A stretch of 62,000 nt of DNA from Cristatella mucedo (GCA_009760855.2 WPIO01000056.1:885001-947000); one strand, 5' to 3'; counted from the stretch's first letter, positions 1-13,353 are shown. Notes: generated from the sequence alone by a model not told the origin. Numbers and translations are program-made.

Positions 1-1560
1 CGTAAAAAGCCTGGATTAGATACAGAGTTCCTTATTAACTATCGCCCAGTTTCCCTTCTTCCTTTCTTGTCAAAGATTCTTGAAGAAATTGTTGCTAAGC
101 AGCTGGTTAAACATATTGAAAATAATGAAATATCAGAAACATTTCAATCAGGGTTCAAGAGGCAGCAGTCCACTGAAACTGCTCTCCTCCGTGTTAACAA
201 TGACATTCTACGTGGCAACGACGACGGGACTGTCACTGCCCTAGCTCTTCTAGATCTGTCTGCTGCCTTCGACACCATTGATCACGATTTTCTGCTTGAA
301 CGATTGAAAACAACGATCTGTCTGGCAGACGAAGCACGGGCCTGGTTTAAATCGTACTTGTCTGATCGTGTTCAATCCGTGTCCTGTGGGGGTCAGGTCT
401 CACACGCGAGAAGGGTCACCTGTGGAGTCCCTTGCTGTTCTCCATTTATACACAACCTCTAGGAAAAGTGATTAAGGCACATGGAATAGGATATCACTTT
501 TATGCTGACGATACCCAGCTGTATTTGTCATTCAAACCGTCGGAATCTGCTGCAGCTGAGAAACTGAATGCTCGCCTTGCCGATATTTGATCCTGGATGT
601 CGGAAAACTTCCTGAAATTAAATGATGATAAAACCAAACTGCTGCTCATAGGACACCCTAAGCGTGTGGCTGGATTTAAAGGCTTTGCTCTTCAAATAGG
701 TGGTGCTGTTGGGCGACCATCACCACGTGCTCGAAATTTAGGTGTCGTTTTCGACAGCTGTCTCAATTTTAAAAGCTTCATTCAGAAGACTGCTTCTACA
801 GCTAGCCATCACGTCCGATCCCTACCCACAATTAGGAGCTGTCTCCCACAGTTGCTTGTAACAAATTTAACTAGCTCCTTAGTTCAGTCTCGGCTTGATT
901 ATTGTAATTCCCTTTTGGCTGGGCTACCAAAGAAAGCTATTAGGCCACTGCAGCTGACTACGAGTATGGCTGCAAGGCTAGTCTTCAAGTCCCAGAGGTT
1001 TGAGCACGTTGCTCCTTTGCTAAAAGAGCTAGGATGGATGCGGGTTGAGCAACGGATACAGAGCAAAGTTCTTACCCTGCCCCACAAGGCCCGCCACAGC
1101 TTGGCTCCTTCGTACCTAGCTGAACTGCTGCACCAGTTTCAGCCTGTTTTCGCCCTCAGGTCCTGCGTGGACAATAAATTAGCTGTTTCATTCTTCCGCT
1201 TAAAGACCGTTGGCGACAGAAACTTTAGCTCCGCAAGTCTTAGACTGTGGAACTCGCTTCCACAATTCTTACGCAACGACAACTACTCTCCTACTGGCGA
1301 CTAGGGCTGATCCTTTTCAACGGTCCTGAGCTGCTACTTCCATGCTACTCACTACCTCAACTGCTCTCCTGGCTCTGCTATGCTTCCCAATTTCTCTTTT
1401 GTTTGTTTTGTGAGACGAAGTCTGTTGGCTACCGAATGCGTAGCGAAAGCCGCTTAGGCTGTGAGTGAGCTATTCAAAACTCTCCTGCGTAGCACACATA
1501 GTCTTTATGACGTTGTGGATTTGCAGATGGAGATACACACTATTACATTACATCAGCCTT
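1..1560 (+). mobile_element. L2/CR1-like LINE family A, 5'-truncated by the window, broken ORF2
   Basis: This is the reverse-transcriptase and 3' part of a non-LTR retrotransposon. Frame 67-462 reads NYRPVSLLPF just upstream, then FQSGFK and LLDLSAAFDTIDHDFLLERL. A frameshift near 430-435 destroys the GVPQGS motif. The catalytic YADD motif follows near 500-512 ([13 protein letters not shown]). An in-frame TGA lies at 587-589. The ORF resumes from 597 (SENFLKLNDDKTKLLLIG, DYCNSLLAGLP) to a TAG at 1302. The 3' UTR ends near 1556 in a short TACAT-type repeat. The copy is dead. Clade assignment rests on motif wording only. Confidence 0.9.
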
Positions 1561-1814
1561 CTCTTGCCGTAAGAATGCGTACTGCAGCTGTGAGGTACGC
1601 GGTAGCTGCTTGGAGCGTCGTATTCATGGCAAAACTATTAAGTTTTGCTCGAAACATTTGCATCGATGGTTCGGTTACACTTTACATTACAAAAACCTAA
1701 TAAATTCAAGCTCAGCAGTATGGCACAGCTTCTTACAGAGATTTTCGGATTACACAAAGTGCCAATAATTAGACAAAGTTCTCTTTGGATGCTGCACAAA
1801 TGTTTCATTGTTAT

Positions 1815-1965
1815 TATTATTGTTAGCAGTCGATGAACACACGGGTAAGGTACTCACCTTCAACTACTAAGGTTCGAGTCCTGCGGGATATTAAAGCATC
1901 TGAAAAGAGGTTAAGTTTTCCTTGCTTACTATGAGCGTGAATTATTTTAAGCTTACTTCGATGAA
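1815..1965 (+). mobile_element. Diverged tRNA-derived SINE-like sequence
   Basis: A B-box-like GGTTCGAGTCC lies near 1871. It follows GGGTAAGGTACTCACC, which resembles the GGTTAAGGTGCTCGCC of the type-1 SINE. A diverged LINE-like 3' end (TCTGAAAAGAGGTTAAGTTTTC) comes after it. Too decayed for exact ends. Confidence 0.5.
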
Positions 1966-2689
1966 TCCATATTGCAATCACAGGACGGTTATTAGAAGTA
2001 TATAATAATAATACTCAGACATTTGTATAGTACCCTCAGAGAACTTTATCTCTTTCTAGGCACTTTACATAACTTGTAAAGGAAGCATGATCGAATGGTT
2101 AATGGTTAAATCGTCACGTTAGCAAGTACACAGTGGTTAGAGGTAACTCGCGAAGTGTCAGCACGTAAATGCGAGGTGGCCTTAATTAAGAGATCGATCG
2201 CTAGCATCGTATACAAACAAATAAGCAGGCATTAATAAGCAGTCAATGTGAAGGATCGCCTGCTCGCGAGTGGCTACTAAGAATGCATCTTGTTGCTACA
2301 CTAATGTTTCTAATGTATGGTTTCGGGTCTCTTTTAATAACACGCAGTATGAATGCATTCCGCTGGCTTCTGGGCTTCCAACAATCAAGCTAAGGGTGCA
2401 AGCTAAGAACGATATCGGAATTTAAAGAAGCTCGTGTCTGCACTGAAGTTATATTACGCTATTCATACCCTTAATTGCGACATCACACTCCATGCGTACA
2501 TGCATAATTTCTCATCGTGGTCAGAGATTTGGTGTCAGAGCAGGTCATTCATTCCTACAAATCGCCGATGAGTATTCGTGTTTTGATAACCCTCCTCACG
2601 AGCCAACATCGCAGCGGTGCCCCACCCTAATCGCGGTTGCATTTAAAAAACAACAAATGAACACACACGTCGGTAATTTACACCTAGGC

Positions 2690-3000
2690 GAAGCGAGTAA
2701 TGTAATGTATCTCCGTCTGTAACTCCACAAAGGCACAAAGACCACGTGGGTGTAACGCAGGAGAGTTTTGATTAGCGAACTCACAGCCTAAGCGGCTTTC
2801 GGTACGCATTCGTTAGTCGACCGACGTCATTTCGCATAACCAAGAGAAAGCGGGAAGCACAGCAGAGTCAGGAGAGTAGTTGAGGTAGTGAGTAGCGTGG
2901 AAGTAGCACCTCAGGACCGCCGGAGAGGATGTGACTTAGTCGATGGCAGGAGAGTAGTTGTTGCTGCGCAAGAATAGTGGAGTGAGTTTATAAGTTAGGA
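2690..3000 (-). mobile_element. Family A LINE 3'-end fragment
   Basis: This is the reverse complement of the family A 3' UTR. It starts with the tail (GTAATGTATCTCCG), includes CACAGCCTAAGCGGC and CGGTACGCATTCGTTAG, and runs into the end of the ORF2 coding region near 2960-3000. Confidence 0.8.
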
Positions 3001-4860
3001 ACGGGAGTCGACCCGTCCGGATCGGTGCGAAAGCCGGGCCAACGGTTGAACGTCCGCAATTGGTCGCATCAACCGGATCGCTAGCCCGACAGCCTAGCTA
3101 CTATGACAGATTGAGATGATTCAAGTGTATTTAATTTGACCCAGAACTCCTTGACCGCTGCTTGAGGTGGCGCGGTGATCCACTGACTTCTAGGTGTAAA
3201 CAGGGGAAAAGCGGATACTGCTAAGCACTGACTAAACAACGCCGCGTTTGAAAATTACGTTTGCTGCTCCGTGCAGACTCTCGAATAGGTGGCCCGTGCT
3301 CGACTGTCCGTTTCCGTTGGTTACTTGCCCTCTTGACCAGCGCCCGCGAACTCACGGTGGCAGGAGACCTGTGATTGTTGGTAGGCGGGCGGAGCCCCAG
3401 CCTGCTCCGCCCATTTGGTGCCGGTGGCCCTAAGCCAGGGCGGTTCCTTAGCGGTCGACGCCGAAGGCGCTGCCGTGCGAGCGAGCGTTCTTGAACGCTT
3501 CCCACCTGTGCAGCACACGCTCTGGCTCCAGCTCTCGGCCGCAGGAGCAGCAGTACACTTCGGTGGAGCGGTTCGGTGGAGCTCACATACGGTGGTGCCG
3601 CCTCATAGGTCGAGGACTCCGCCAGGTGGCGTGCACTGCCGTCAGCCACTGCGCTAATGTCGGCCTAGTTTGCTGCTGTAGTCGATTGTGCTCTTCCGCG
3701 GACACCTGAACGGTTTGGCGGTCCGCAGTGCCGACGCGGTCGACTCTTGGCGGCTCTGTTCTGATGTACGTAGCGGCAGGTGCGCGTTTTATGGTGGCTG
3801 TCGGTCGGCGCACTTGTTGCGTTTCCTCGCTGTCGTCCCTAATGGCTGGTGCGCTTGTCTGTCTGCTGCCACCCGCCTCGGAAAACACGCTGCTCCTACG
3901 CGATTAATTAGTGTACCCCGCATCGTCGCTACTGCGCGCGCGGTGGCTACGCAATGGCTTGCTCTCGTCCGTTCTTGCCCTAGTCGCTGTCGCGTTTTTC
4001 GAGTGCCTCGTTCCGCCCCGTCGTTTAGCGGGAGGTCGTTGTCGATCGTGTGCTGCTTGAGCAGCATGACGCCCGACTTCTCACCCGCGCATAGGCAAAC
4101 TTTCCCGTTTGCCTCAGGTCCTCCCGCCTGCACTGCTCTCCAGCCCCCAAACTACCGATTAGCCCGAGCGTATGCACGCACGAGAATGTGTGCGAGTGCT
4201 GCGTAGTCCGCCCCAGGCTGCACCCCGATCGGTGCCCTCCTCCTAGAGCGCCACTCGTCGCGGCCACTGTGGCCGCTGCCTCCAGCGGTCCCAGCGGCAG
4301 AACCAGCTTGCGGCAGTCGTGGATCGAGATGAGCTGATCCAGTGGGGGAAGGAGGCAGATGGGTATTGTCGGAGGTCGAAGTGCCTACCTGCGTTCGGAC
4401 CTCTGAGCCTCTGAGGGTGAACATGGCTTCCCGAAGCCAGTCGGAGGACTTCGAGCGTGCTGAGACCACTCCCTCGGGCGCTGCCAGAGAACTTTCGATT
4501 GCCCGAGCTCAAAGCCCAGCCAGAGCTGCTTCCCACCCAGTGTTCGCGTGTCCACTGTGCAGCATTATCTGACCTCTGGTTCTGCCGTCGATAAGAGCAA
4601 AATTGATTGTCATTCGAGGCCAGCTGCACGGCTTGCACTTTGGCCTGCCGTGGGGCTGTGGCCCGGTTATTGTTTGGCCGTCCGATCTCCTTGATGGCCC
4701 CCCCCCCGAGGTTGCTCTACATGTGCCGACCAGTCTCCCAGTTGATCTGAACTCCAGTGTCTGCAAGACAGTGCATTTCTAATCTTCCGTTCTTGGCACT
4801 GCAATGCACAGCCCTCACTATGAGGGCAGCCGATTGTGACTATGATTGTTTATATATATA
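3001..4860. other. GC-rich gene-free stretch
   Basis: A CpG-rich segment with overlapping ORFs on both strands (about 60-170 codons) and no recognisable domain or exon structure. The open frames are explained by low stop density in GC-rich DNA. A promoter or CpG-rich region of an unseen gene is possible but unsupported. Confidence 0.5.
3086..3165 (+). repeat. Dispersed repeat, copy 1 (partner at 5758-5852)
   Basis: Shares an interrupted match of about 80% by eye with 5758-5852 in the same orientation, around the words CTATGACAGATTGAG and GACCCAGAA. The class is unknown. Confidence 0.6.
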
Positions 4861-4863
4861 ATT

Positions 4864-5010
4864 AATGTATGGGTTGGTCCAGCGGTTAAGGTGCTCGCCC
4901 CGACTAAGGTCTGGCTGAGGTCGTGGGCTCGAGCCCTGAGGCATATGTGAAGCGCCTGAATAGAGATTTAGTTCTCTTGGGGCGCTATACAAATGAATTA
5001 TATTGTTAAT
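4864..5010 (+). mobile_element. tRNA-derived SINE, type 1
   Basis: An A-box-like TGGTCCAGCGGTTAAGG near 4873 and B-box-like GGGCTCGAGCCC near 4924 mark a tRNA-type head. The 3' end GCGCCTGAATAGAGATTTAG..GGGGCGCTATACAAATG has the hairpin layout of the family B LINE tail, so family B machinery probably mobilised it. Sister copies lie at 29350-29490 and 45224-45370. Confidence 0.85.
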
Positions 5011-5165
5011 AAGCTGAATCACTTGAGCGATTCTGAGCATGCAAGGATAACGTGAAGATCATGGCTGCACCAAGGCCACGAAAATTGCAGCAGTGTGTAC
5101 TTGCTACCATAAACTGCCCACTGTGTGATTTGACCTACACCATAATAATATTAATAATAATCCTA

Positions 5166-5330
5166 GCTGATTAAACAGCCTCTTTTTGTATAGCGACAGA
5201 AGAGCCTTTACGGCTATCACCACCGCTTGCAGTGGCGATAAAGAATCGCCCACCGCAGGAATCGAACCCACGACCTCGGGACCGAGGTCGTGAAAGCAAC
5301 CGCCTTACCTAGTGTGCCATCACGGTCCAC
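5166..5330 (-). mobile_element. tRNA-derived SINE, type 2
   Basis: On the - strand the head begins GTGGACCGTGATGGCACACT and carries a B box at 5268-5258 (GGTTCGATTCC). The 3' end reads CGCTATACAAAAAGAGGC. Positions 5269-5292 form a perfect 11-bp hairpin (CACGACCTCGG, GA, CCGAGGTCGTG), at the place of the tRNA anticodon arm. A better-preserved copy is at 16234-16399. Confidence 0.82.
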
Positions 5331-5577
5331 TGGGAGTATGCATGTGCTTGTCTACTTCCTCTAAGATCAGAAGCCCCTGGCGTTACCGGGGTGTGCTCTA
5401 CCTTTAACCGTGGGTGTGCAATGCAGCTTTCACGCGGCTTTTCTAATTTAGAGCAAATTGGAATGTTGATACTTGTCCACAGATGCATTTACTCTCCAGC
5501 TGCAGACTATGGCATATCTTATGTTAATCGAGTGTATCACTTTAACTCTATATTTAAAAGTAAAGATGGCTAATTCA

Positions 5578-5730
5578 ACTGCCTTATTTGTATAGTAGCA
5601 TTGGCTTTCACCTGTTTGCATGCGGCTATAAAGAATTTCCTGCAGTGGTACTCGAACTCACGACCAAGGTTGTCAATTGTGAGGGCCTTTCTGCTATGCT
5701 TTCGCCCAGTAACACTTGGTTGAACATCTG
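5578..5730 (-). mobile_element. Diverged type-2 SINE
   Basis: Shares order and wording with the type-2 SINE on the - strand: TTTGTATAG..., GCGGCTATAAAGAATTTCCTGCAG, and a decayed B box around ACTCGAACTCACGACC. Confidence 0.55.
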
Positions 5731-5757
5731 CAAGCGGTCGTGTAACCCAGATCACTT

Positions 5758-5852
5758 GCCCGACGCAGGCTTGCTATGACAGATTGAGGTGATTCAGACG
5801 ATTCAGGTTAGTGCCTAGTTAGACCCAGAATTACTTGGTCACTGCTTGAGCT
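5758..5852 (+). repeat. Dispersed repeat, copy 2 (partner at 3086-3165)
   Basis: Same orientation as 3086-3165, about 2.7 kb away. Shared words are CTATGACAGATTGAG and AGACCCAGAA, followed by a CTGCTTGAG shared word. Confidence 0.6.
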
Positions 5853-5859
5853 GCCTTGG

Positions 5860-7744
5860 TTACTTTGATTGGGTGCTGATTTGATAGTGAATGAAACACA
5901 TTCATTTCATTCAGACCAGCAGCCGAGATTTAGCCTCGAGTGTCGAGCTTGCAATCGATCTTTGGTTTCATTGACTGCATGCTGAATTTCCAGATTTTTG
6001 CAATGCAAGCTGTTTTCTTGTAACTTCCCTTCAACTTTGCCCACCTGCTAGGACAGTCTCATCTCCTTCATCTGGACACACATGGTTTTCCTTCGACTTT
6101 CCTGCTGTGCTGCTGCTGCTACGACAACCTCCTCTCATTCCACTCAATGTGCATGGTTTTGCAATAGTTTGGGTGCCATATAACTTACGTGCCAGTGATA
6201 GTGGGAGTACCATAGTGGAGATCTATTTCAGAACTGCTTGCATCGCCTTGCATTGGACTGGCACCTACTGGCACCCCAGCGGTTGATGAGTGAGATTAAA
6301 CCACTCATTTAACCACTAATCCCAGCTAGACATTGCATCGCTGACCTTTTCTGGCACCTCGACAGAACGATGTGCTAACTGCCTTTTTGTTCACAGCCGC
6401 TGCTGTCCCTGGTAGTAGCTGCTGCTGCCTTTGCTGCCACCTGCTGCTGTGGCCAGGTTACGTACCTGAGCTTCCGACCGTGTTCTTCCGTTAGCTGCAG
6501 ACAAGAGCATCGAGAGTAGCAGCAGCAGCAGCAGCAGCAGCAGCGCTGCAGCAGCAGCAGCAGCAGCAGCAGCAGCTGTCGTCTTACCACTTTCGTCAGG
6601 ATGTAGCCAGAACGTTTGCAAGTGCTAGACCTTTTAAGTGGAGGGCAGAGCTTTGACCTTTTCTGAGCCAGCCAGTGATAGCGGTTGGCTGGCCTTAGTA
6701 GGAGTACCAGTAGGTACACAGTACAAGCCTGCTGCCTGCTAGTAGCAGGTAGGAGCTGGCTGCCGTCTGCCTCGTGGAGCTCCCAGTCTGGCTCGAGTCA
6801 CTTTCCCCGTGGCAGCAGCCCCCTTCTTCTATCGAGCAGTGGTGGTGGTAGTTGGGGTCCCTATAGCTGCCCTCTATACCTGGGCAGAAGGCAATTTACC
6901 CCTGCCACTGTGGCTAATAGCTGCTGGGTAGCCCTTGCATGAGTTAGCCACAAGCTCATGAAAAGTCATACACATGCACACCAGCAAGACTAGTTAGGTT
7001 GCTGTTAGCTCTTAGCTCTCTGTATTAGGCAAAAAGTCGGCACAAGAAAAAAAAGAAGAGTCAGCGCAAGAAGTCGGCACAAACCGAATTTTGGCAGAGT
7101 GAGTGGAGTTAAAGTGATGTGGGAAAGAATTTCTCCTGCTACAAAATATTCTCGGGAACTAGCGAGCAGTGCGCGACTGACATATGGCATCTCCTAGCGG
7201 AGTGGACACTGGCTTCACAGTGGCAGCCCCCTGGGGGGGAGGGAATTAGAAGGGGGGGTTCTAGTAGGAATATTGAGCTGATTGATGACCTCCAGGCCTC
7301 TAGCTGATGCATCCATGTAAACCCGAGCTGCCATCTACCAAGAGGGTTTTTGCATAGGGGTTGTTGTCTTGTCTGAAACCTGCAAATTAGCTCAAGCTAC
7401 CGATTCTGCTACCGATTCTATTGAGACTGCCTGCTGCAGCTGCTGCACTTCCACCGGACCCTTGGCCATAATGCAGCCCTTTTTTTGGTGAGTGGTCGCT
7501 TCATGCTTCGGTGCGATAAGGCAGTCTTCAGGTGCGACGAGCCTTTGTGTAGGGTCTCTGCAGAGCGAAGGCAGGGCTGGTGCAGGCCACAGGCAGGCAA
7601 GGCTCGTGCCTTGCCTGCCTGTTGCACCGACGATGCAGAAAAGCCGAGCCCCTCACCCTGCAGCCTGGCTGCAGGAGCTACTGCTCAGTCCAACTGGCTA
7701 CCTTCGTTGCCGGAAGCTGCCTCTCTTTTCTTTTGAATATGCAC

Positions 7745-7746
<2 letters not shown>
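5860..7746. other. Gene-free stretch
   Basis: No convincing exon, RNA gene or full repeat seen apart from the CAG/CTG tract at 6517-6576. Short ORFs on both strands have low-complexity content. Confidence 0.5.
6517..6576. repeat. Interrupted (CAG)n trinucleotide tract
   Basis: Two AGC/CAG runs of about nine units each are separated by a CGCTG interruption at about 6544-6548. The - strand ORFs here reading poly-Ala or poly-Leu are artefacts of the repeat. Confidence 0.9.
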
Positions 7747-8586
<840 letters not shown>

Positions 8587-10760
8587 GAGACAGAGACATC
8601 AGCACTTTTTGGGCCAGATGATCATGCGTTGATACAGGCAAAGCGTGTCCAGTCGTGCTAAGAAGAAGCAGAGTGAAACAGTAGAAGCAGCTGCTGAAGT
8701 TGACGATCTTCACCGCGTGCATGCTGAGCGATGAAGCCAGCAATGACTTCCCAGCCAACCGAAGCAGCTATTCCACGTGACAAGGCAATGCTGCTAAGAA
8801 AACCTGCGATTCTGGCCTGAGCCGAGAAGCCGTCGCGTTCATATCGTCGGAAGTTCACAGGTAGTCACCCAAAGTTCAACTCCAGTAGGCAACATAATGC
8901 GTCAGCAGCTGCAGCAGCTCATCTCAGATCTTAGCCCAGGGTCAGCAAGGGAAGGGCTGGTTGGCAGGGCTTGGAGACAGGAGATTGACTCATCTCGTCT
9001 GGCTTCAGTGCTGCCTTGTCTGCTGGTTGAATGGTGCCCATTATTTATGGTAGTGCTGCTTCTCGAGGACCCCCGATGCATCTGTGCACGGATGTTCGCA
9101 TGCATGCATCTAGCATCCGTCGTCGTCCATCGGCATCGGTGGCTGTCTCTTTATGCCTCCCTGCTTGCCAGTATCAGTCTCTCTGTCATAAATTGTCTCT
9201 ATTTGCCTCTCTGTCTGTCACAGTCAGCATGACTCTCAGCCCTGCCTGTCTGTACCATTCACTGCCTTTCTCTGTCTGCTTGTCTGCTTGTCTGCCTCTC
9301 TCTGTCTGCTTGTCTTGCTTCATCTCGGCAATCTTTCTTTCACTTCAATGTGTGCTGTGCAGCCAGTGCAGAATTTTAGGCGATCAGCTTTGAGGTTTTG
9401 GCTCTCTGGGCCTCGAAGGCTGTGTTTGCCCTCGTTTTTCGACAGAAGCTTTTGCTGAGTATGACTCTTCCTTGACCTTGTTGGAAGGCGAAGAGGCGAT
9501 TTGATGCCGGTTTCAACCATCATGTAAAGTAGGCTGCCACCCTACCGTGTCGAAGGTAGCTGCAATCTCTGCACGATGGCTAAAGGCTACTCATGTGGCA
9601 GCTCCTGTCAGAGATTATTATGCATGCTGCCATACTGCCATGGCCTCGGACTGGGTCCTATGTCTTTCTCTCATAGATAGTGGTGGGAAAGCGAGAGTAG
9701 CTGCAGTCATGCTGCTGCTGCAGCTGCTGCTGTGGTAGAGGTAGCTGTGTCTGGTACTGTAGTTTTTGTCTATATATATATATGAGCAAGGACGGATAGG
9801 CTGACTGGTGCGCGCAAATGAAGCCACCTGTAGGCCAGAGAGAGGATCTTGTTATAGATTCGATAAAGGCACAGGCTGAGAGTCCTGAATAATGGCAATT
9901 TCGGTAATCTAGATGCGATGCCATCAACACTTAAGCTAGTTTTAGCTGTTTTACTCATCTCTGAACAGGCTCTAATTTGGCAATGTTTCTCAGCTGAAAA
10001 TAGGCTGATTTGAGAATGTTGGCTCATTTAATGTCAAGTTGTTTTGGAATAGCATGCCCAGGTTACAAGATACGTCATGGAAGTGATGCTAGATGCACCC
10101 AACTTGAAGATGATGTCGTCCAACTTGAGGGTGACACTCGGCTGCCCCATAACTATTAGGACGGCCTTATCAGCGTTTGGCTTCAGGAAGTTAATTGCTA
10201 TTTCAGTTCGAACGTTGTCGGTTCAGGCTGCAACAGAGGTGAGTGAGTTGGATGCATAGCACAGCCGAAAAGGGTCTGAGGTTAGATTAAGCTTAGGGTC
10301 ATCGGCCTAGAGGTGAAAGCTAAGATTGAGTTTGTGATGACGTTGGCCAGAAGGAGAGCATGGATAGTGAAACAATATCTCTCACTATACTAGTACATAA
10401 CCCAGTTTAACACTGTGCCAGTGGTTTCTAGGTTTTTGGTTTTCAGGTAGGCATTCCAAAAGGATCTGGTGGTCAATTGTTAAATACTGCCAAGAGATCT
10501 TGGAGAACTAACAGAAAGGCCCTATCCTGATCAGCATTGTTCAGAGGGTTATTTATTATAAACTCAAAGCAGAGAGTGTCTGTGGAATAATTAGTTCTTA
10601 GTCTAGATTGGACCGAGTAAGATCTGTGACCTGGTTTAATCTTTTAGCTGCTGGACGAAAGTTACTTAGGTTCTCATGATGTAGTGTTGGCTTTTTAGGA
10701 AGTAACCTGATAATAGCTGTTTTCAAAGGGACCGAGACTTTGCTGCTTTGTAGGGGCATA
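8587..10760. other. Gene-free stretch
   Basis: No exon or domain recognised. It contains CTGTCTGC-rich low complexity near 9150-9330 and a short TA run near 9773. Confidence 0.5.
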
Positions 10761-10848
10761 TATAATAATAATAATAATAATAATGCACTTGATAAAGCAC
10801 CCTCAGAGAACTTAATCTCTTTCTAGGTGCTTTACATTTGCTTACAAT
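10761..10848 (-). mobile_element. Family B LINE tail
   Basis: A (TAA)n run followed by TGCACTTGATAAAGCACCCTC, GAACTTAATCTCTTTC and GGTGCTTTACATTTGC is the reverse complement of the family B 3' end. Confidence 0.85.
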
Positions 10849-10861
10849 ATCAATATAATAA

Positions 10862-11466
10862 TAATGATAATACGACATTTGTATAGCATTTTAAGAGAAC
10901 TAAATCATTTTCTAGGCACTTATGTATGCTGCCAAGGAAGCATATGAATTGTTCGGTGAGAGTAGAAGTTGGCCACCTAACAGATGTTGAAAGAAGCCGG
11001 CAAGCATCTCCAAAGACATTTGCTTTGTACTGGCTGTTCTTCCGTTGACCCACAAGGCCCACCACTGCTTGGCTCCACCGTACCTAGTTGAACTGCTGCA
11101 CCAGTTTCAGCCACTTCGAACCCTCAGGTCCTGTGTGGACAATAAATTAGCTGTTCTACTCCTCTGCTTAAAGACCGTTGGCGACAGAAGCTTTAGCTCT
11201 GCAGGTCCTAGACTGTGGAACTCGCTTCCACAATTCTTATGCAACGACAACTACTCTCCTACTGCCGACTAGGGCTGATCCTTTTCAGTGGTCCTGAGCT
11301 GCTACTTTCATGCTACTCACTACCTCAACTGGTCTCCTGACTCTGCTATGCTTCCCACTTTCTCTTTGTTGCATGAGACGAAGTCTGTTGGCTACCGAAT
11401 GCGTACCGAAGGCCGCTTAGGCTGTGAGTGAGCTATTCAAAACTCTCATGCGTAGCACACACACCC
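10862..11466 (+). mobile_element. Composite repeat: inverted LINE-type tail, linker, family A 3' end
   Basis: Positions 10872-10925 are an inverted LINE-type tail (ACATTTGTATAGCATTTT). A linker of roughly 110 bp with no LINE match seen follows. From about 11033 the family A ORF2 end and 3' UTR appear (HHCLAPPYLVELLHQFQ, LRLWNSLPQ-like). The same composite occurs at 36595-35945. Confidence 0.8.
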
Positions 11467-11470
11467 AGCG

Positions 11471-13309
11471 ATGACAACATCCCCACAAGAATGCTGTTCC
11501 CTGATTCCTGGCTTCACCTCAATGTCTACATTTAAGCAGGTCACTAGTGATCTAGTCCTGAAGTTAATATGTCAATCAAAGAAGACAAGTCCTCTGGACC
11601 CTATTCCCACTGTCCTGCTCCTACGTTGCATTGATCTGCTGCTGCCATGCATAACTAACATCATTAATATGTCATTAGCCTCAGGTCATGTCCCGGCACC
11701 TTTCAAAAAAGCTGTAGTCAGGCCACTTCTCAAGAAAGCTACACTAGACCAAGAGAACTTAAGCAACTACCGCCCAGTCTCCCTTCTACCATTCCTATCA
11801 GAGACACTGGAACAGGTCGTGGCGGACCAGCTGAACTCAAATATCGAAACCTCACACCTTGCTAGTAAGTTCCAGTCTGGCTTTAGAGCTAATCACTCCA
11901 CAGAGTCAGCATTGCTTAGGGTATACAACGACCCACTTAGGAATGCAGACATGGGTAGAGTGTCTCTGCTTGTTTTGCTCGATCTTTCGGCAGCTTTTGA
12001 TACTATCGATCACAAAGTTCTTCTAGAGCGCCTCTCATCTCGCCTGGGCATCACTGGCACTGCTCTGCAATGGTTAAGGTCCTATCTCAGTAGGAGACTC
12101 TAGGCTATTGACGTGAATGGACAAAGATCATCCGAGGTACCTCTGAAATATGAGGTACATCAGGGCTCCGTGCTAGGTCCGGCTCTTTTTCACGGTTTAT
12201 CCCTTTTGCTGATGTGATTGGCAAGCACAATTTAGCCTTCCACTTCTATGCGGATGACACTCAGTTGTACCTTTGCTTTGATTCCTCCCAGCCTTCGAGC
12301 ACCTCAAATTCTCTCAACTCACTTGCTGCATGTATTGATGACATCTGCACATGGATGGCAGCACATTTTCTAAAACTTAACGATGATAAAACTAAGTTAC
12401 TAGTTATGGGCAAACCCAGTGTGATTCAGAAATTGGAAAGGCTGATGCTCAAAATTGGCTCTGCCAGCATATCTCCTGTTGAATGAGCTCGAAATCTAGG
12501 TGTCATGTTCCAAAGTGACCACTCGTTAGACGACCATATCAGCTCTACAGTCAAAGCTGCCTATTTTCAGCTTCATAACATTGCTAAACTTCGGGCTTAT
12601 TTAGATAAGGATATCACGTCCAAGTTGGTCCATGCATTCGTGACATCCCGTCTCGACTTCTGTAACTCACTGCTTACTGGCCTACCAGCATGTGCGATCA
12701 GGCGATTGCAGCTGGTGCAAAACTCTGCAGCTAGGCTTGTCTGCCGTGAGCGTCGCAGTTGCCACATTACACCAGTTCTCGCTGACCTGCACTGGCTACC
12801 AGTCAAGCAACGGATTGACTTCAAGGTTTTTTCGCTCACTTTTAGGTCCCTTCATTCTTTGGCTCCAGTCTATCTCTCAGATCTACTCCCCCACCAGGCC
12901 AAGCATCGTACCACACGCTTTACGGAATCCAACAGTCCACAAATACCTCGTACAGACCTCAAATCCTTTGGAGACCGTGCAGTTAGTTCGTTTGCTCCCA
13001 AAGCCCGGAACTCCCTCCCGACTTGCGGCAGAACATCCCCTGACTTGACCACATTAAAAAAGAACTCAAAACACCTATTTAGGGCAGCATTTAGTGGGTC
13101 CCTGTGATTCGTCCTTCACGTGCTTTTGCGTGCTGACACTGTGCATGCTGCCACTAACCACATTTGCATACTAAACCCTAACCATGTTATTCAATTTGTT
13201 TGCTTATCAAGCATGATATTTCTCACCATTCAATTGCATTTCCCTTTGCAGCAAATGTAAAGCGCCTAGAGAGAGATTAAGTTCTCTGAGGGCGCTTTAT
13301 CAAGTGCAT

Positions 13310-13311
<2 letters not shown>
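11471..13311 (+). mobile_element. Family B L2/CR1-like LINE, 5'-truncated, ORF2 disrupted
   Basis: Carries most of the reverse transcriptase and the 3' end. The first frame (11471-12103) reads KTSPLDPIPTVLL, NYRPVSLLPFLSETLEQ, FQSGFRANHSTESALLRVY and LSAAFDTIDHKVLLERL, and ends at a TAG at 12101. The GVPQGS-equivalent region is frameshifted near 12150-12200. The YADD motif ([14 protein letters not shown]) lies near 12238-12280. A TGA at 12484 breaks the frame before a last stretch (12505-13107) reading VTSRLDFCNSLLTGLPA. The 3' hairpin (AAAGCGCCTAGAGAGAGATT ... GAGGGCGCTTTATCAAG) lies at about 13258-13304. No endonuclease domain is present. Inactive. Confidence 0.92.

Positions 13312-13353
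<42 letters not shown>

Noticed and set aside
3221-4766. Overlapping ORFs on both strands in GC-rich DNA
   Set aside because: No conserved motif, no consistent exon borders, and similar openness in several frames.
5258-5330. Possible functional tRNA gene on the - strand
   Set aside because: It has A- and B-box-like words, but the body continues into a repeated tail shared with 16234-16399, so it is a SINE head.
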